Origin: Chloroflexota bacterium
GTDB lineage: Bacteria > Chloroflexota > Dehalococcoidia > DSGV01
Assembly: GCA_021787985.1 (NCBI GenBank)
Contig: JAJYLG010000003.1
Location: 1-64,000 of the forward strand
Reading direction: 5' to 3'
Length of the DNA: 64,000 bases
The notes beneath the pieces are model-generated. The model saw only the letters and a list, made by a program, of their open reading frames with translations, ran no database searches and was not told the DNA's origin. Positions 15,329 to 23,763 of the stretch are shown piece by piece. Position 1 is the stretch's first letter. Each line of letters opens with the position of its first letter. A program made the translations under genes and the position numbers.

Positions 15329-16486
15329 CTAGTCGAGCCGCTCGATGATCGTGGCGGTGCCGATGCCGCCGCCCACGCACATCGTCACCAGGCCGTAGCG
15401 GCCGTTGCGCCGCTCCAGCTCGTGCAGCAGGGTGACGAACAGCCGTGCGCCGGTAGCGCCCAGCGGGTGGCCCAGCGCGATCGCGCCGCCGTTCACGTTC
15501 ACCTTCGACATGTCCGGGTCGAGCTCCTTCTGCCAGGCGAGCACCACGGCCGCGAACGCCTCGTTGATCTCGACCAGGTCCATCTGGTTGAGCGTCATGC
15601 CGGTGCGCTTCATGATCTTGCGGGTCGCGAAGATCGGGCCGCTGAGCATCAGCTCTGGGTCCGTGCCGACGACGACCTGGTCAACGATGCGCGCCCGCGG
15701 CTTGAGGCCGAGCTCCCGCGCCTTCTCCGGCGTGGTGAGGAGCACGGCGGCCGATCCGTCGGTGATCTGGCTGGAGTTGCCGGCGGTGTGGGTTCCATCC
15801 TCCTGGAAGCTGGGCTTGAGCGTGCCGAGCACCTCGATGGTGGTGTTGGGGCGGATGCCCTCGTCGTAATCGATGACGGTCTCAACGCCCTCGAGGGCGA
15901 CCTTCACCGGCGTGATCTCGGGCAGGAACTTGCCTTCGGCCCGGGCCCGCGAGGCGCGCATCTGGCTCTCGAGGGCAAAGCGGTCGGCGTCCTGGCGGGT
16001 GATGCCCCACTTCTTGGCGATCTTCTCGGCGCTGATGCCCTGACTGGTGAGGACGTATCGGTCGGTCATCGAGCTGGTGAAGGGGAAGCCGGGCCCCTGG
16101 GTCATGTTGATGCCCATGGGCACGCGGGTCATCGCTTCCACGCCGGCGGCGACGACGACGTCCATCGCGCCGGAGCCGACCAGGCCGGCGGCGAGGTGCA
16201 CGGCCTGCTGGCTGCTGGAGCATTGCTGGTCCACCGAGGAGGCGGGGATCTCCATCGGCCAGCCGGCCGCGAGCACCGCGTTCCGGCCGATGTTGGCGGA
16301 TTGCTCGCCGACCTGCCCGACGCAGCCCATGATGAGGTACTCGACCTGGGCGACGTCGAGCCGAGTGCGATCGGCGAGTGACCGGAGGGTGTGGGCGGCG
16401 AGGTCTACCGGGTGGACGCCGGAGAGCACGCCGTTGCGCCTGCCAAGAGGCGTGCGGACCGCCCCGGCGATGACGACTTCGTGCAT
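15329..16486 (-). CDS. acetyl-CoA acetyltransferase (thiolase)
   Basis: A 385-residue thiolase. EVVIAGAVRTPLGRRNG opens the fold; DQQCSSSQQAVHLAAGLV holds the nucleophilic Cys, VNGGAIALGHPLGATGAR the His, and CVGGGIGTATIIE the second Cys that acts as base; EINEAFAAVVLAW supplies the N-E-A-F loop. It condenses or cleaves acyl-CoA chains. Sequence alone does not tell degradative from biosynthetic use; CoA-transferases elsewhere in the window suggest acid degradation. It is the third gene after the thioesterase and glpX on this strand, with a 110-base gap that contains a GGGGG/CCCCC hairpin near 16553-16575. Confidence 0.92.
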   Translation of the reverse strand: MHEVVIAGAVRTPLGRRNGVLSGVHPVDLAAHTLRSLADRTRLDVAQVEYLIMGCVGQVGEQSANIGRNAVLAAGWPMEIPASSVDQQCSSSQQAVHLAAGLVGSGAMDVVVAAGVEAMTRVPMGINMTQGPGFPFTSSMTDRYVLTSQGISAEKIAKKWGITRQDADRFALESQMRASRARAEGKFLPEITPVKVALEGVETVIDYDEGIRPNTTIEVLGTLKPSFQEDGTHTAGNSSQITDGSAAVLLTTPEKARELGLKPRARIVDQVVVGTDPELMLSGPIFATRKIMKRTGMTLNQMDLVEINEAFAAVVLAWQKELDPDMSKVNVNGGAIALGHPLGATGARLFVTLLHELERRNGRYGLVTMCVGGGIGTATIIERLD

Positions 16487-16596
16487 GATGGGTGAACCTC
16501 TCTTCTCTGCTGGCGCTCGCGCAGGATGCGCCGCTTGCGCCCTCAGGATACCACCGGGGGGTGTTCCGAGCCCCCGATGGCCAGCGCCGTTGTGGA

Positions 16597-17601
16597 TCAC
16601 ACGGTGATGCCGATGCCTCGCACCAGCTTCTGGAGCTGGCGGAAGTTGTGGCGCGCCTCCACCCAGCGGATCGTCCCGGAGAAGGAACGCATGACGATGG
16701 ACTGGGTCGTCGCGCCACCGCCGAAGTAGTGCACGCCTTGCAGGAGCTCGCCGTCGGTGATGCCGGTGATGGCGAAGAATACGTTTTCGCCACCCACCAG
16801 GTCGTTGGTGGACCAGACGCGGTCCAGGGCCAGGCCGGCCGCCCGGCATGCCTCGCGCTCGGCGTCGTCGCGGGGCCAGAGCAGGCACTGCATCTCGCCG
16901 CCCATGCACTTGAGCGCGGCGGCCGCGAGGACCGCCTCGGGCGCGCCGCCGATCCCGATCAACGCGTCTGCGCCGGTCCCTTCCATCGCGGTGCTGATCG
17001 CGCCGGCCACATCGCCGTCGGTGATGGACTTGATGCGGGCGCCGGCCTCGCGGATCTCGCGCACCAGGTCGGCGTGGCGGGGGCGGTCGAGCACCACGAC
17101 GAGCAGGTCGCGCACGTCCTTCTTCTTGGCGCGGGCGATGTTCTTCAAGTTGTCGGCGACGGAGGCGCGGATGTCGATCGCGCCGGCCGCCTCCGGGCCG
17201 ACGGCGATCTTGTTCATGTAGACGACCTCCCACGGGCAGTGCATGGTGCCGCGCTCGCAGAGCGCCACCACGGACACCGCGCCGGGCAGGCCCAGTGAGA
17301 GCAGGCGCGTACCGTCGATCGGGTCGACGGCGACATCGACCTCGGGCGGATTGCCGTTGCCGATGCGCTCGCCGTTGTAGAGCATCGGCGCCTCGTCTTT
17401 GACCCCTTCGCCGATGACGACGAGGCCGTCCATGTCGACCGAGGCGAGCGTGACCCGCATCGCCTCGACGGCGGCAGCGTCGGCCGCGTTCTTGTCGCCG
17501 CGCCCCATGAAACGGCCCGCGGCCATCGCGGCGACCTCGGTGACGCGGGCCAACTCCAGTGCCAGGTTCCGCTCGATCGTCGCGTGGTGGACGGTGGTCA
17601 T
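16597..17601 (-). CDS. glpX: fructose-1,6-bisphosphatase, class II (GlpX type)
   Basis: A 334-residue protein. RNLALELARVTEVAAMAAGR and GRGDKNAADAAAVEAMR are the usual opening; GLVVIGEGVKDEAPMLYNGE and VDVAVDPIDGTRLLSLG contain the metal-binding acidic residues (Glu and the D-P-I-D-G-T box); DALIGIGGAPEAVLAAAAL and GITDGELLQGVHYFGGGATT follow. It dephosphorylates fructose 1,6-bisphosphate (GlpX enzymes of some bacteria also act on sedoheptulose 1,7-bisphosphate) in gluconeogenesis. The ATG at 17601 overlaps the upstream thioesterase stop by 4 bases. The class I aldolase at 18317, divergent, does the preceding step. Confidence 0.94.
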   Translation of the reverse strand: MTTVHHATIERNLALELARVTEVAAMAAGRFMGRGDKNAADAAAVEAMRVTLASVDMDGLVVIGEGVKDEAPMLYNGERIGNGNPPEVDVAVDPIDGTRLLSLGLPGAVSVVALCERGTMHCPWEVVYMNKIAVGPEAAGAIDIRASVADNLKNIARAKKKDVRDLLVVVLDRPRHADLVREIREAGARIKSITDGDVAGAISTAMEGTGADALIGIGGAPEAVLAAAALKCMGGEMQCLLWPRDDAEREACRAAGLALDRVWSTNDLVGGENVFFAITGITDGELLQGVHYFGGGATTQSIVMRSFSGTIRWVEARHNFRQLQKLVRGIGITV

Positions 17602-18062
17602 GGTTGCTCCTCCCTCGGGTGACCATCGGGGTGGATGCGGCCGCGATCGTGCTCGCGGATCATCTGGGTGCTGGTGCCACGGGCCACCAGCCGACCGTGG
17701 GCGTCGAAGAGGCTCGCCTCGACATAGGCAACCGTGCGGCCAAGCCGCACGACCTGCGCCTCGGCCAGCATCGGCCCGGCGCGGACCGGCCGCAGGTAGG
17801 TGATGTGCAACTCGATGGTGGGACTGCCCATCTCCGGCCGCGGCAGCAGCGACCGCACGGCGAACGCCATGGTGGTATCGATCCAGGTGGCGACGATGCC
17901 GCCCTGAACCGTGCCGTTCGAGATATAGAACTGGTCGCGCGCGGGGAAGCGGATGCGCGCCCGCCCCGCGGCGCACTCGAGCACCTCGAGCTGCAGCAGG
18001 TGGTGGATGGGCGCGCTCGGCGCCCCGCGGACCGGCGATGTCGGCTGTGGCTCCGTGGACAT
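17598..18062 (-). CDS. PaaI-type hotdog thioesterase
   Basis: A 154-residue hotdog-fold protein. HHLLQLEVLECAAGRARIRFP, GTVQGGIVATWIDTTMAFAV (the helix with Gly-Gly and Asp that holds the active site) and PTIELHITYLRPVRAGPMLAEAQ followed by VAYVEASLFDAHGRLVARGT match the PaaI/4-hydroxybenzoyl-CoA thioesterase family. It hydrolyses acyl- or aryl-CoA thioesters; the substrate is unknown. It is the first gene of a minus-strand unit with glpX (4-base overlap) and probably the thiolase. The link between a thioesterase and glpX is not metabolically obvious. Confidence 0.88.
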   Translation of the reverse strand: MSTEPQPTSPVRGAPSAPIHHLLQLEVLECAAGRARIRFPARDQFYISNGTVQGGIVATWIDTTMAFAVRSLLPRPEMGSPTIELHITYLRPVRAGPMLAEAQVVRLGRTVAYVEASLFDAHGRLVARGTSTQMIREHDRGRIHPDGHPREEQP

Positions 18063-18238
18063 GTCGTTAACGATCTGAACACCCGCGACGGGGACGGCGC
18101 AAGACGCCGGGCGCCGAAACGCGCCCGATCATGGCGCGCAGGCGCGCGGTGTGCTTCCGCCCGCCGGAGGATACGCCCGCTCTTCCCCCTCCGCGAGATT
18201 CCACACTCTTCGGTACACCACCAAATCGTTGCCGCGCG

Positions 18239-18267
18239 TTTACAGCATCCGGCGGGCGACGTAGGAT
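18239..18267 (+). promoter_or_regulatory. sigma-70 type promoter of the aldolase gene
   Basis: TTTACA (18239-18244), a 17-base spacer and TAGGAT (18262-18267) give a near-consensus promoter. The leader to the ATG at 18317 is about 43 bases and contains GGGAGG at 18305-18310. Confidence 0.6.
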
Positions 18268-18316
18268 CGCAGCGCAGCGCGCCCGCGAGGGCGTCCCTCA
18301 CCGTGGGAGGTGCACG

Positions 18317-19234
18317 ATGGCGACGGAAACCCCGGCCGTGCGCGTGGCGCGACCGAGGCTCGAAGACATGGGGCTCAGCCTCGGCAAGCTCACGCGGCTG
18401 CGCCAGCTCTTCTACCAGCGCGGCCCGAAGAACGGCACGCTGATGCTGCTCCCGCTCGACCAGGGGCTCGAGCACGGTCCGCGGGACTTCTTCGACAACC
18501 CCGACAGCCTCGACCCGGCATACGTGCTGCGTCTCGCGCGCGACGGGAACTACAGTGGGGTGGCGCTCCAGGTTGGCCTGGCGAAGAAGTACATGCCTGA
18601 GGTCGCCGGCGAGGTGCCGCTCATCCTGAAGCTGAATGGGAAGACGGAGATCCCGCCCGACGATGCGCCGATTTCGCCGCCCAACGCGCAGGTGGAGGAC
18701 GCGGTGGCGCTGGGCGCCGTGGCGGTCGGCTACACGCTGTATGTCGGCTCCGCGCGCCAGGACGAGGACTTCGTGCAGCTCATGAGCGTGCGGCGCGAGG
18801 CGGAGCGACTGGGCATGCCCGTGGTGGTGTGGAGCTACCCACGCGGCAAGGCGGTGGAGGCGAAGGGCGGTCGCGACAGCACCTGGGCGGTGGAGTACGC
18901 GGCTCGCGTCGCCTGCGAGCTCGGCGCGGACATCGTGAAGGTCAACATGCCGGTGCACGACCCCGAGAAGGCGCAGCTCATGCCGAAGCCGTACAACGCG
19001 ATGGCGTACGACATGCGCGAGGCCTTCACGCGGGTCGTCAAGTCGGCGGGCCGCACGCCGGTCCTGCTCAGCGGCGGCACGAAGACGGGTGACGACGAGT
19101 TGCTCACCCGGGCGCGCGCCGCGCTCGAGGCGGGCGCCACTGGCTTCATCTTCGGGCGGAACGTCTGGCAGCGGCCGCATGCCGATGCGGTGGCGCTCAT
19201 CGAGCGACTCTGGGCGCTGCTCGGCCAGTTCTGA
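18317..19234 (+). CDS. class I fructose-bisphosphate aldolase (archaeal/DhnA type)
   Basis: A 305-residue TIM-barrel enzyme. LMLLPLDQGLEHGPRDF is the phosphate-end signature of the FbaB/DhnA family; VVVWSYPRGKAVEAKG, ADIVKVNMPVHDPE holds the Schiff-base Lys (in I-V-K-V-N), and VLLSGGTKTGDDELL and GATGFIFGRNVWQR bind the second phosphate. It interconverts fructose 1,6-bisphosphate with dihydroxyacetone phosphate and glyceraldehyde 3-phosphate. The start is the ATG at 18317 with GGGAGGTG before it. It diverges from the glpX unit, so both FBP-handling enzymes are adjacent. Confidence 0.92.
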   Translation: MATETPAVRVARPRLEDMGLSLGKLTRLRQLFYQRGPKNGTLMLLPLDQGLEHGPRDFFDNPDSLDPAYVLRLARDGNYSGVALQVGLAKKYMPEVAGEVPLILKLNGKTEIPPDDAPISPPNAQVEDAVALGAVAVGYTLYVGSARQDEDFVQLMSVRREAERLGMPVVVWSYPRGKAVEAKGGRDSTWAVEYAARVACELGADIVKVNMPVHDPEKAQLMPKPYNAMAYDMREAFTRVVKSAGRTPVLLSGGTKTGDDELLTRARAALEAGATGFIFGRNVWQRPHADAVALIERLWALLGQF

Positions 19235-19267
19235 GCCGGCAGGCGGCCGCGGAGATGACCGGGTCTC

Positions 19268-19290
19268 GGGGCGCGTCACAATCGCGCCCC
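19268..19290 (+). terminator. hairpin after the aldolase gene
   Basis: GGGGCGCG (19268-19275) pairs with CGCGCCCC (19283-19290) around a 7-base loop, 34 bases after the aldolase stop and 15 before the sigma factor ATG. The tail GTCTGGCGTTT has few T residues, so termination strength is unclear. Confidence 0.5.
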
Positions 19291-19304
19291 GTCTGGCGTT
19301 TGCA

Positions 19305-19871
19305 ATGAGTGGCAGGGAGTCCGAGCCGGTGGAATCTGGGCTGGGGATCGATGCGGTCCGGTGCTCAGCCGCCGAGGGGCGCGTCGCGCTCTTCGAGCGG
19401 ATCGTGGAAGAGAACGAGGCGGTGATCTATCGTTTTCTCTGCGTCACGATGGGCGAGCCGGAAACGGCGCGGGACATCCTGCAGGAGACGTTCATGAAGG
19501 CGTACCTGGCGCTGCCCCGGGCGCGCCCGGACACCAACTACCGCAACTGGCTGTACACCATCGCTCGCAACACCGCGCGCGACGAGTTTCGCCGCCGTAA
19601 GCGTCGCGTGCGGCTGGTCCATCGTGACGATCTGGAGGCGGAGAACGGCCCGGTGCGAGCCGACGAGGACGGGGTGCTGGCGCGCGAGACGCTGCGCACG
19701 GCCCTGGCCTCGCTCGAGCCGGTTACCGCGCAGTGCGTCGTGATGGTGGCGCAAGGCTTGACGTATGACGAGATCGCCCGCATTACTCGTATCTCGGCCG
19801 GCGCGGTGCGGGCACGGGTGCACCGGGCGCGAGAGTCGCTGCGCGAGTCCATGAAGGAGGAGCGGTGGTGA
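19305..19871 (+). CDS. ECF-type RNA polymerase sigma factor
   Basis: A 188-residue sigma factor with only regions 2 and 4. EAVIYRFLCVTMGEPETARD and ILQETFMKAYLALPRA are region 2.1-2.4, NYRNWLYTIARNTARDEFRR the -10 contact part, and SLEPVTAQCVVMVAQGLTYD with EIARITRISAGAVRARVHRA region 4 with its helix-turn-helix at the -35. The next gene is a zinc-type anti-sigma factor whose GTG overlaps this gene's stop by 4 bases, so they are coupled. An extended 5' frame exists but the ATG at 19305 is the better start. Confidence 0.9.
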   Translation: MSGRESEPVESGLGIDAVRCSAAEGRVALFERIVEENEAVIYRFLCVTMGEPETARDILQETFMKAYLALPRARPDTNYRNWLYTIARNTARDEFRRRKRRVRLVHRDDLEAENGPVRADEDGVLARETLRTALASLEPVTAQCVVMVAQGLTYDEIARITRISAGAVRARVHRARESLRESMKEERW

Positions 19872-20899
19872 CGGGCGGGCACGTCGAGCCGGTTGTCCTC
19901 AGCGCCTACGTCGACGGCGAGCTGGACGAGGCAGAGCGGGCGCGGGTGGGCGAGCATCTCGTCCGCTGTGCCGACTGCGCGGCCACGGCGGCCGGGTATC
20001 GCTCCGTGACCGTGACGTTGGCGGAGTACCTGGAACGACTACCCGTGCCCACGGTCGGCGAGGTCATCGAGGCGGCGACCGCGGGTGCCCGGCGGCACGA
20101 GGTCAGCTTGGCCTGGCGACGGGTGCGATGGGTCGGCAGCGTGGCCGCGGTAGCGGCGGTGGTGGCCGCGCTGGCGCTGCTGACGCCCATGGGTGAGGCC
20201 GCCGCGGGCGTCCTTTCGTGGCCGCCCGGCCGTGGCGCGGGCCATAGCGAGCTGGCGCGTGGCGTGCAGATGCCGACCGGCACGGTGGGCGCGGGCAGCC
20301 CGACCGTCGCGTTCACCACCACACGCCCGGCAGGGCCAACCGCGACGGTTACCGCTCCGGCATCCGCCGCGGCCAGTCCGGCGGCAACGACCGGCGGCTC
20401 GCCGACGGCGGCGGCCAGCGCGACGCCGACCTCGGGCGGGACCTACGCCGACCGCGGACCGACCTTCCCCGCGATGCTGCCTCCGCTCGATCCGGGCTTG
20501 AGCGCGGACCTGGTCTACGGGCCGGTGGCGGTCGACGGGCAATGGCTCGACCCGAAGCTCGCCGACACGCTCTCGTTGGTGGCAAAGATCAACGGCACGG
20601 ACTGCACCTTGCGCCGTGGGCTGCCGCAGCTCTTCGAGAGCTACTACGCCGTCGAGGTCCGCGGAGGCACCGACTGCGGACAGGATGGCGCCGTCATCAC
20701 GTTCTGGCTCGGCGACCGCAAGGCGAACGAGCAGGTATCGTACCGCTCGGACAAGCCGCTGCGCTACATCGTGCTGACGTTCGGCAGCAAGCCCGCGCCG
20801 TCGACCGCGCCGCCGCGCGCGCCGTATCCGTTCGTCAGCGACAACGGGCTGCCCGCCACGCCTACCCCCACGCCCACGCCGGCTCCGCCCGGCGGCTGA
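19868..20899 (+). CDS. anti-sigma factor with zinc-binding domain, one TM helix and extracellular domain
   Basis: A 343-residue protein. YVDGELDEAERARVGEHLVR and CADC give the H-x3-C-x2-C zinc motif of ZAS-type (zf-HC2) anti-sigma factors near residues 28-36. A hydrophobic helix (VAAVAAVVAALALL) crosses the membrane around residues 95-110. Then a long Ala/Thr/Pro/Gly-rich linker (about 60 residues) leads to an external domain with two Cys (NGTDCTLRRG and GGTDCGQDG, probably a disulfide) and a Pro/Thr tail. It would hold the upstream sigma factor until an envelope signal. The signal cannot be deduced. Confidence 0.85.
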   Translation: MTGGHVEPVVLSAYVDGELDEAERARVGEHLVRCADCAATAAGYRSVTVTLAEYLERLPVPTVGEVIEAATAGARRHEVSLAWRRVRWVGSVAAVAAVVAALALLTPMGEAAAGVLSWPPGRGAGHSELARGVQMPTGTVGAGSPTVAFTTTRPAGPTATVTAPASAAASPAATTGGSPTAAASATPTSGGTYADRGPTFPAMLPPLDPGLSADLVYGPVAVDGQWLDPKLADTLSLVAKINGTDCTLRRGLPQLFESYYAVEVRGGTDCGQDGAVITFWLGDRKANEQVSYRSDKPLRYIVLTFGSKPAPSTAPPRAPYPFVSDNGLPATPTPTPTPAPPGG

Positions 20900-20957
20900 A
20901 CCCACCGGGTGCTGGCGCTGCCGGCCTCGCGCCCTATCATGGGCGGGGGAGGTGGCC

Positions 20958-22130
20958 ATGACCCGTCCGGTCCGTTCCGTCGCCGCGCGCACCGGCGTCT
21001 TCACCGAGTCCGTTATTCGCGAGCAGACGCGCCTCGCGATGGAGTACGGCGCCATCAACCTGGCCCAGGGCTTCCCTGATTTCCCCGCGCCGCCCGCGCT
21101 CAAGCAGGCAGCGGTCGACGCAATCCTGGCCGACCACAACCAGTACGCCATCACCTGGGGCGCGAAGAGCCTGCGCGACGCCGTCGCCCGCAAGGCCGCC
21201 TGGTTCAACGGGCTCAACTGGGTCGACCCGGAACGGCACGTAACCGTGACCTGTGGTGCGACCGAGGCGATGATGGCGACCATGCTCGCGCTGGTCGACC
21301 CCGGCGACGAGGTGATCGTCTTCGAGCCGTTCTACGAGAACTACGGCCCTGACGCCGCGCTGTGCGGCGCGAGCCTGGTGTACGTGGCGCTGGCCGATCC
21401 CGACTTCCACCTGGATGTCGCCGCCCTCGAGCGGGCGTTCACGCCGCGCACACGGGCGATCATCATCAATACGCCCAACAACCCGAGCGGGCACGTCTTT
21501 TCCCGCGACGAGCTGGAGGCGGTCGCCCACCTTTGCCGTCGCTATGACGTGGTGGCGGTGACCGACGAGATCTACGAGCACATCCTCTACGACGGCGCCG
21601 AGCACGTGAGCATCGCCACGCTGCCCGGCATGACCGAGCGGACGGTGACGATCAGCGGCCTCTCGAAGACGTTCAGCGTGACGGGCTGGCGGCTCGGCTA
21701 CGTGATCGCGCCGGATCACCTGTCGGACGCCGTCCGCAAGGTGCACGACTTCCTCACGGTAGGCGCACCCGCGCCGCTGCAGGAGGCCGGCGCGGCGGCG
21801 CTCGCCATGCCGATGTCGTACTACGAAGAGCTGCGCGACATGTACGCTCACAAGCGCGCCATGCTCTACGAGAGCCTGGAACGCGCGGGCTTCCGCTGCG
21901 TGCTGCCGAGCGGAGCGTACTACATCATGGCCGACGTCCGGTCCCTGACTGACGAGGACGACATCTCGTTCTGCGGGCGGCTGGTGCGGGAGGTCGGGGT
22001 CGCGGCGGTGCCCGGCTCGTCGTTCTACCACACGGCCGAGCTCGGGCGGCACTGGGTGCGGTTCACCTTCTCGAAACGGGAGGAGACGCTCGAGGAGGCG
22101 GTGCGACGGCTGCAGCGCCTGCGCGGCTAG
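20958..22130 (+). CDS. class I/II PLP-dependent aminotransferase
   Basis: A 390-residue fold-type I aminotransferase. INLAQGFPDFPAPPALKQAA, NQYAITWGAKSLRDAVARK, VTCGATEAMMATMLALVDPG (cofactor phosphate helix), INTPNNPSGHVFSRDEL, VAVTDEIYEHILYDG (Asp to the pyridine N) and TISGLSKTFSVTGWRLGYVI with the PLP Lys. This pattern is that of the kynurenine/methionine/glutamine-type aminotransferase branch of the family. The amino donor is not resolved. GGGGGAGG precedes the ATG at 20958. It stands as a single transcription unit. Confidence 0.92.
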   Translation: MTRPVRSVAARTGVFTESVIREQTRLAMEYGAINLAQGFPDFPAPPALKQAAVDAILADHNQYAITWGAKSLRDAVARKAAWFNGLNWVDPERHVTVTCGATEAMMATMLALVDPGDEVIVFEPFYENYGPDAALCGASLVYVALADPDFHLDVAALERAFTPRTRAIIINTPNNPSGHVFSRDELEAVAHLCRRYDVVAVTDEIYEHILYDGAEHVSIATLPGMTERTVTISGLSKTFSVTGWRLGYVIAPDHLSDAVRKVHDFLTVGAPAPLQEAGAAALAMPMSYYEELRDMYAHKRAMLYESLERAGFRCVLPSGAYYIMADVRSLTDEDDISFCGRLVREVGVAAVPGSSFYHTAELGRHWVRFTFSKREETLEEAVRRLQRLRG

Positions 22131-22238
22131 CTCGTGCGTTTCCCCTGCGGCGCGAGCCGGCGCGGATGTGATGCGAGTCGTCGGGCTGCGTCCGAAGGCG
22201 GCCGGCCGGAACCCCCGCCTCGGCTCCGGGGCTCCGAT

Positions 22239-22868
22239 TCACGCTTCGACGCGGAAGTTGGTACCCAGCTCGGGGCCCGTGCCGAAGTAATGGCGGAAGA
22301 CGTAGAGGAGTGGGCTCCAGCGGCTCGTGTCGATATGGTTCGAGCCGGGGATGACGATGCGCTCGTGCGCATGAACGCGCTCCACGCGCGTCTCGATAGC
22401 CGCCGTCGGGGTCGGGCCGTCGCCTTCAACGGGCGTCGCGCGATGGATGGCCAGGACGCGGGCTTCGAGCTGGATGGGGCATTCGGCCACGCGGGGTGGC
22501 GCGACCACCTCTGAGGCGAGCGCCGTGAGCCCCGCGCATTCGAACTTCTTCGGTTCGAAGCGGTACCCCATGGCGACCTTGAAGCCGGGTACCGGGTCGA
22601 CGCCGGTGGTGTCGGCAATGCGCTCGACCGCCTTCCATAGTTCCGGCGAGGGCATGTTGATGACGCATTCCATGGTGCGCTCGATGTTCAAGAACCCCTG
22701 GCCGCTGGTCGCCATGCCGAGGACGACGCGGTTGCCGAGCGCCCACGACGAGGAAATCGGCGAGAGATTGGGCGTGCCGTCGGGACTTAGCGTGCTGATG
22801 AGCGAGACCGGCGTGCCGTAATAGAGTATCGACGGCTTGATGGTCCGATGTACGATTGCGTTGAGCAT
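22239..22868 (-). CDS. flavin reductase-like (FMN-binding split barrel) protein
   Basis: A 209-residue protein. ILYYGTPVSLISTLSPDGTP, NLSPISSSWALGNRVVLGMA, TSGQGFLNIERTMECVINMP and ERIADTTGVDPVPG are the ordered motifs of the flavin-reductase/split-barrel family that binds FMN. Enzymes of this family reduce flavin or act directly as FMN oxidoreductases; the substrate is unknown. It is transcribed from a promoter that mirrors that of the divergent ArsR-like gene; its -10 (TACATT) ends six bases before the ATG at 22868, so the mRNA seems leaderless. It may be the regulated partner of that ArsR. Confidence 0.8.
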   Translation of the reverse strand: MLNAIVHRTIKPSILYYGTPVSLISTLSPDGTPNLSPISSSWALGNRVVLGMATSGQGFLNIERTMECVINMPSPELWKAVERIADTTGVDPVPGFKVAMGYRFEPKKFECAGLTALASEVVAPPRVAECPIQLEARVLAIHRATPVEGDGPTPTAAIETRVERVHAHERIVIPGSNHIDTSRWSPLLYVFRHYFGTGPELGTNFRVEA

Positions 22869-22874
22869 GACTCG

Positions 22875-22946
22875 AATGTACCGGCCGCCTTGGCGCCATC
22901 GTTTCGGCCACGGACGAAACGATCCCGGATCTCGCCGCGGTATGGT
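22875..22946. promoter_or_regulatory. symmetric divergent promoter with central 9-bp inverted repeat
   Basis: ATCGTTTCG (22898-22906) and CGAAACGAT (22915-22923) are exact inverted repeats with an 8-base spacer. Each arm contains AACGAT at its outer edge, exactly 17 bases from a -10: TACATT (minus, 22880-22875) for the flavin reductase and TATGGT (plus, 22941-22946) for the ArsR-like gene. Each -10 is followed by six bases and the ATG. The dyad centre and the midpoint between the two start codons coincide at 22910.5. A protein bound to the repeat would block both -35 regions. Confidence 0.65.
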
Positions 22947-22952
22947 ACACGC

Positions 22953-23672
22953 ATGATCGGGACGGATACCTCCCCGGACACCCGCGACATCGCGCTCGCC
23001 TCCGCCGCCAGCCTCATCGGCGACGCTTCGCGCGCCGCCATGCTCTCGGCGCTGCTCGACGGGCGGGCGCTGACGGCCGGTGAGCTCGCCCGCGTCGCGT
23101 GGATCGCACCGCAGACCGCCAGCGGCCACCTTGCGCGGCTCGTAGATGGCGGGTTGTTGGCGCTCGAGGCCCGAGGCCGGCACCGCTACTACCGCATCGC
23201 CAACGCCGACGTGGCCCACGCGATCGAGGCGCTGTCCGCGGTCACGCCCCGACCGGGGCCACGGCTCACGCCCAACTCTCCGCCTGCCGCCATCCGGGCC
23301 GCGCGTACGTGCTACGACCACCTGGCGGGGCAACTGGGGGTGGGCCTCGCCGACGCGCTCGTGGGGCGGCAGATCCTGGCGCGCGGCGACCGGGAGTTTG
23401 TCGTGACCGCGGCCGGTGCCGGATGGTTCGCTGAGCTTGGGGTCGACCTGCAGGTGCTTCGGCAATCGAAGCGGAAGTTTGCCACGACGTGTCTTGATTG
23501 GACGGAGCGGCGGCACCACATCGCCGGAGCGCTGGGGGCGGCCGTCGCTGCCCGGTTTTTCGAGCTGGGCTGGGTTGCGCGCCTCGAGGGCAGCCGCGCG
23601 CTCCGCGTCACGGTCGCCGGCCGGGTCGAGCTGGACCGCGAGCTACGCCTCTCGGTCCACGTGCCTGCCTGA
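22953..23672 (+). CDS. ArsR-like helix-turn-helix regulator with long C-terminal domain
   Basis: A 239-residue protein, twice the usual ArsR length. ASAASLIGDASRAAMLSALL, AGELARVAWIAPQTASGHLA and RLVDGGLLALEARGRHRYYR form the winged helix. The C-terminal half (CYDHLAGQLGVGLADAL, CLDWTERRHHIAGALG, HVPA end) resembles the extension of ArsR proteins such as YczG-like regulators, with Cys and His (C-x-D-W-T-E-R-R-x-H-x-x-G-A-L-G) of unknown use. The ATG at 22953 follows a -10 (TATGGT) by six bases, without a ribosome site. It probably controls itself and the divergent flavin reductase through the shared dyad. Confidence 0.83.
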   Translation: MIGTDTSPDTRDIALASAASLIGDASRAAMLSALLDGRALTAGELARVAWIAPQTASGHLARLVDGGLLALEARGRHRYYRIANADVAHAIEALSAVTPRPGPRLTPNSPPAAIRAARTCYDHLAGQLGVGLADALVGRQILARGDREFVVTAAGAGWFAELGVDLQVLRQSKRKFATTCLDWTERRHHIAGALGAAVAARFFELGWVARLEGSRALRVTVAGRVELDRELRLSVHVPA

Positions 23673-23763
23673 ACCGGCTATGCGTCAGGTCAGGCCGTCG
23701 CTCGCGCCGGCGGCCGCCACGATGGCCGCGTGAGCGACCCGGCAATCGCGCCGGTACGGCAGA

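Noticed and set aside
17660-19279. 539-codon minus-strand frame over the aldolase gene
   Set aside because: Antisense to a confidently identified aldolase, with no family sequence of its own.
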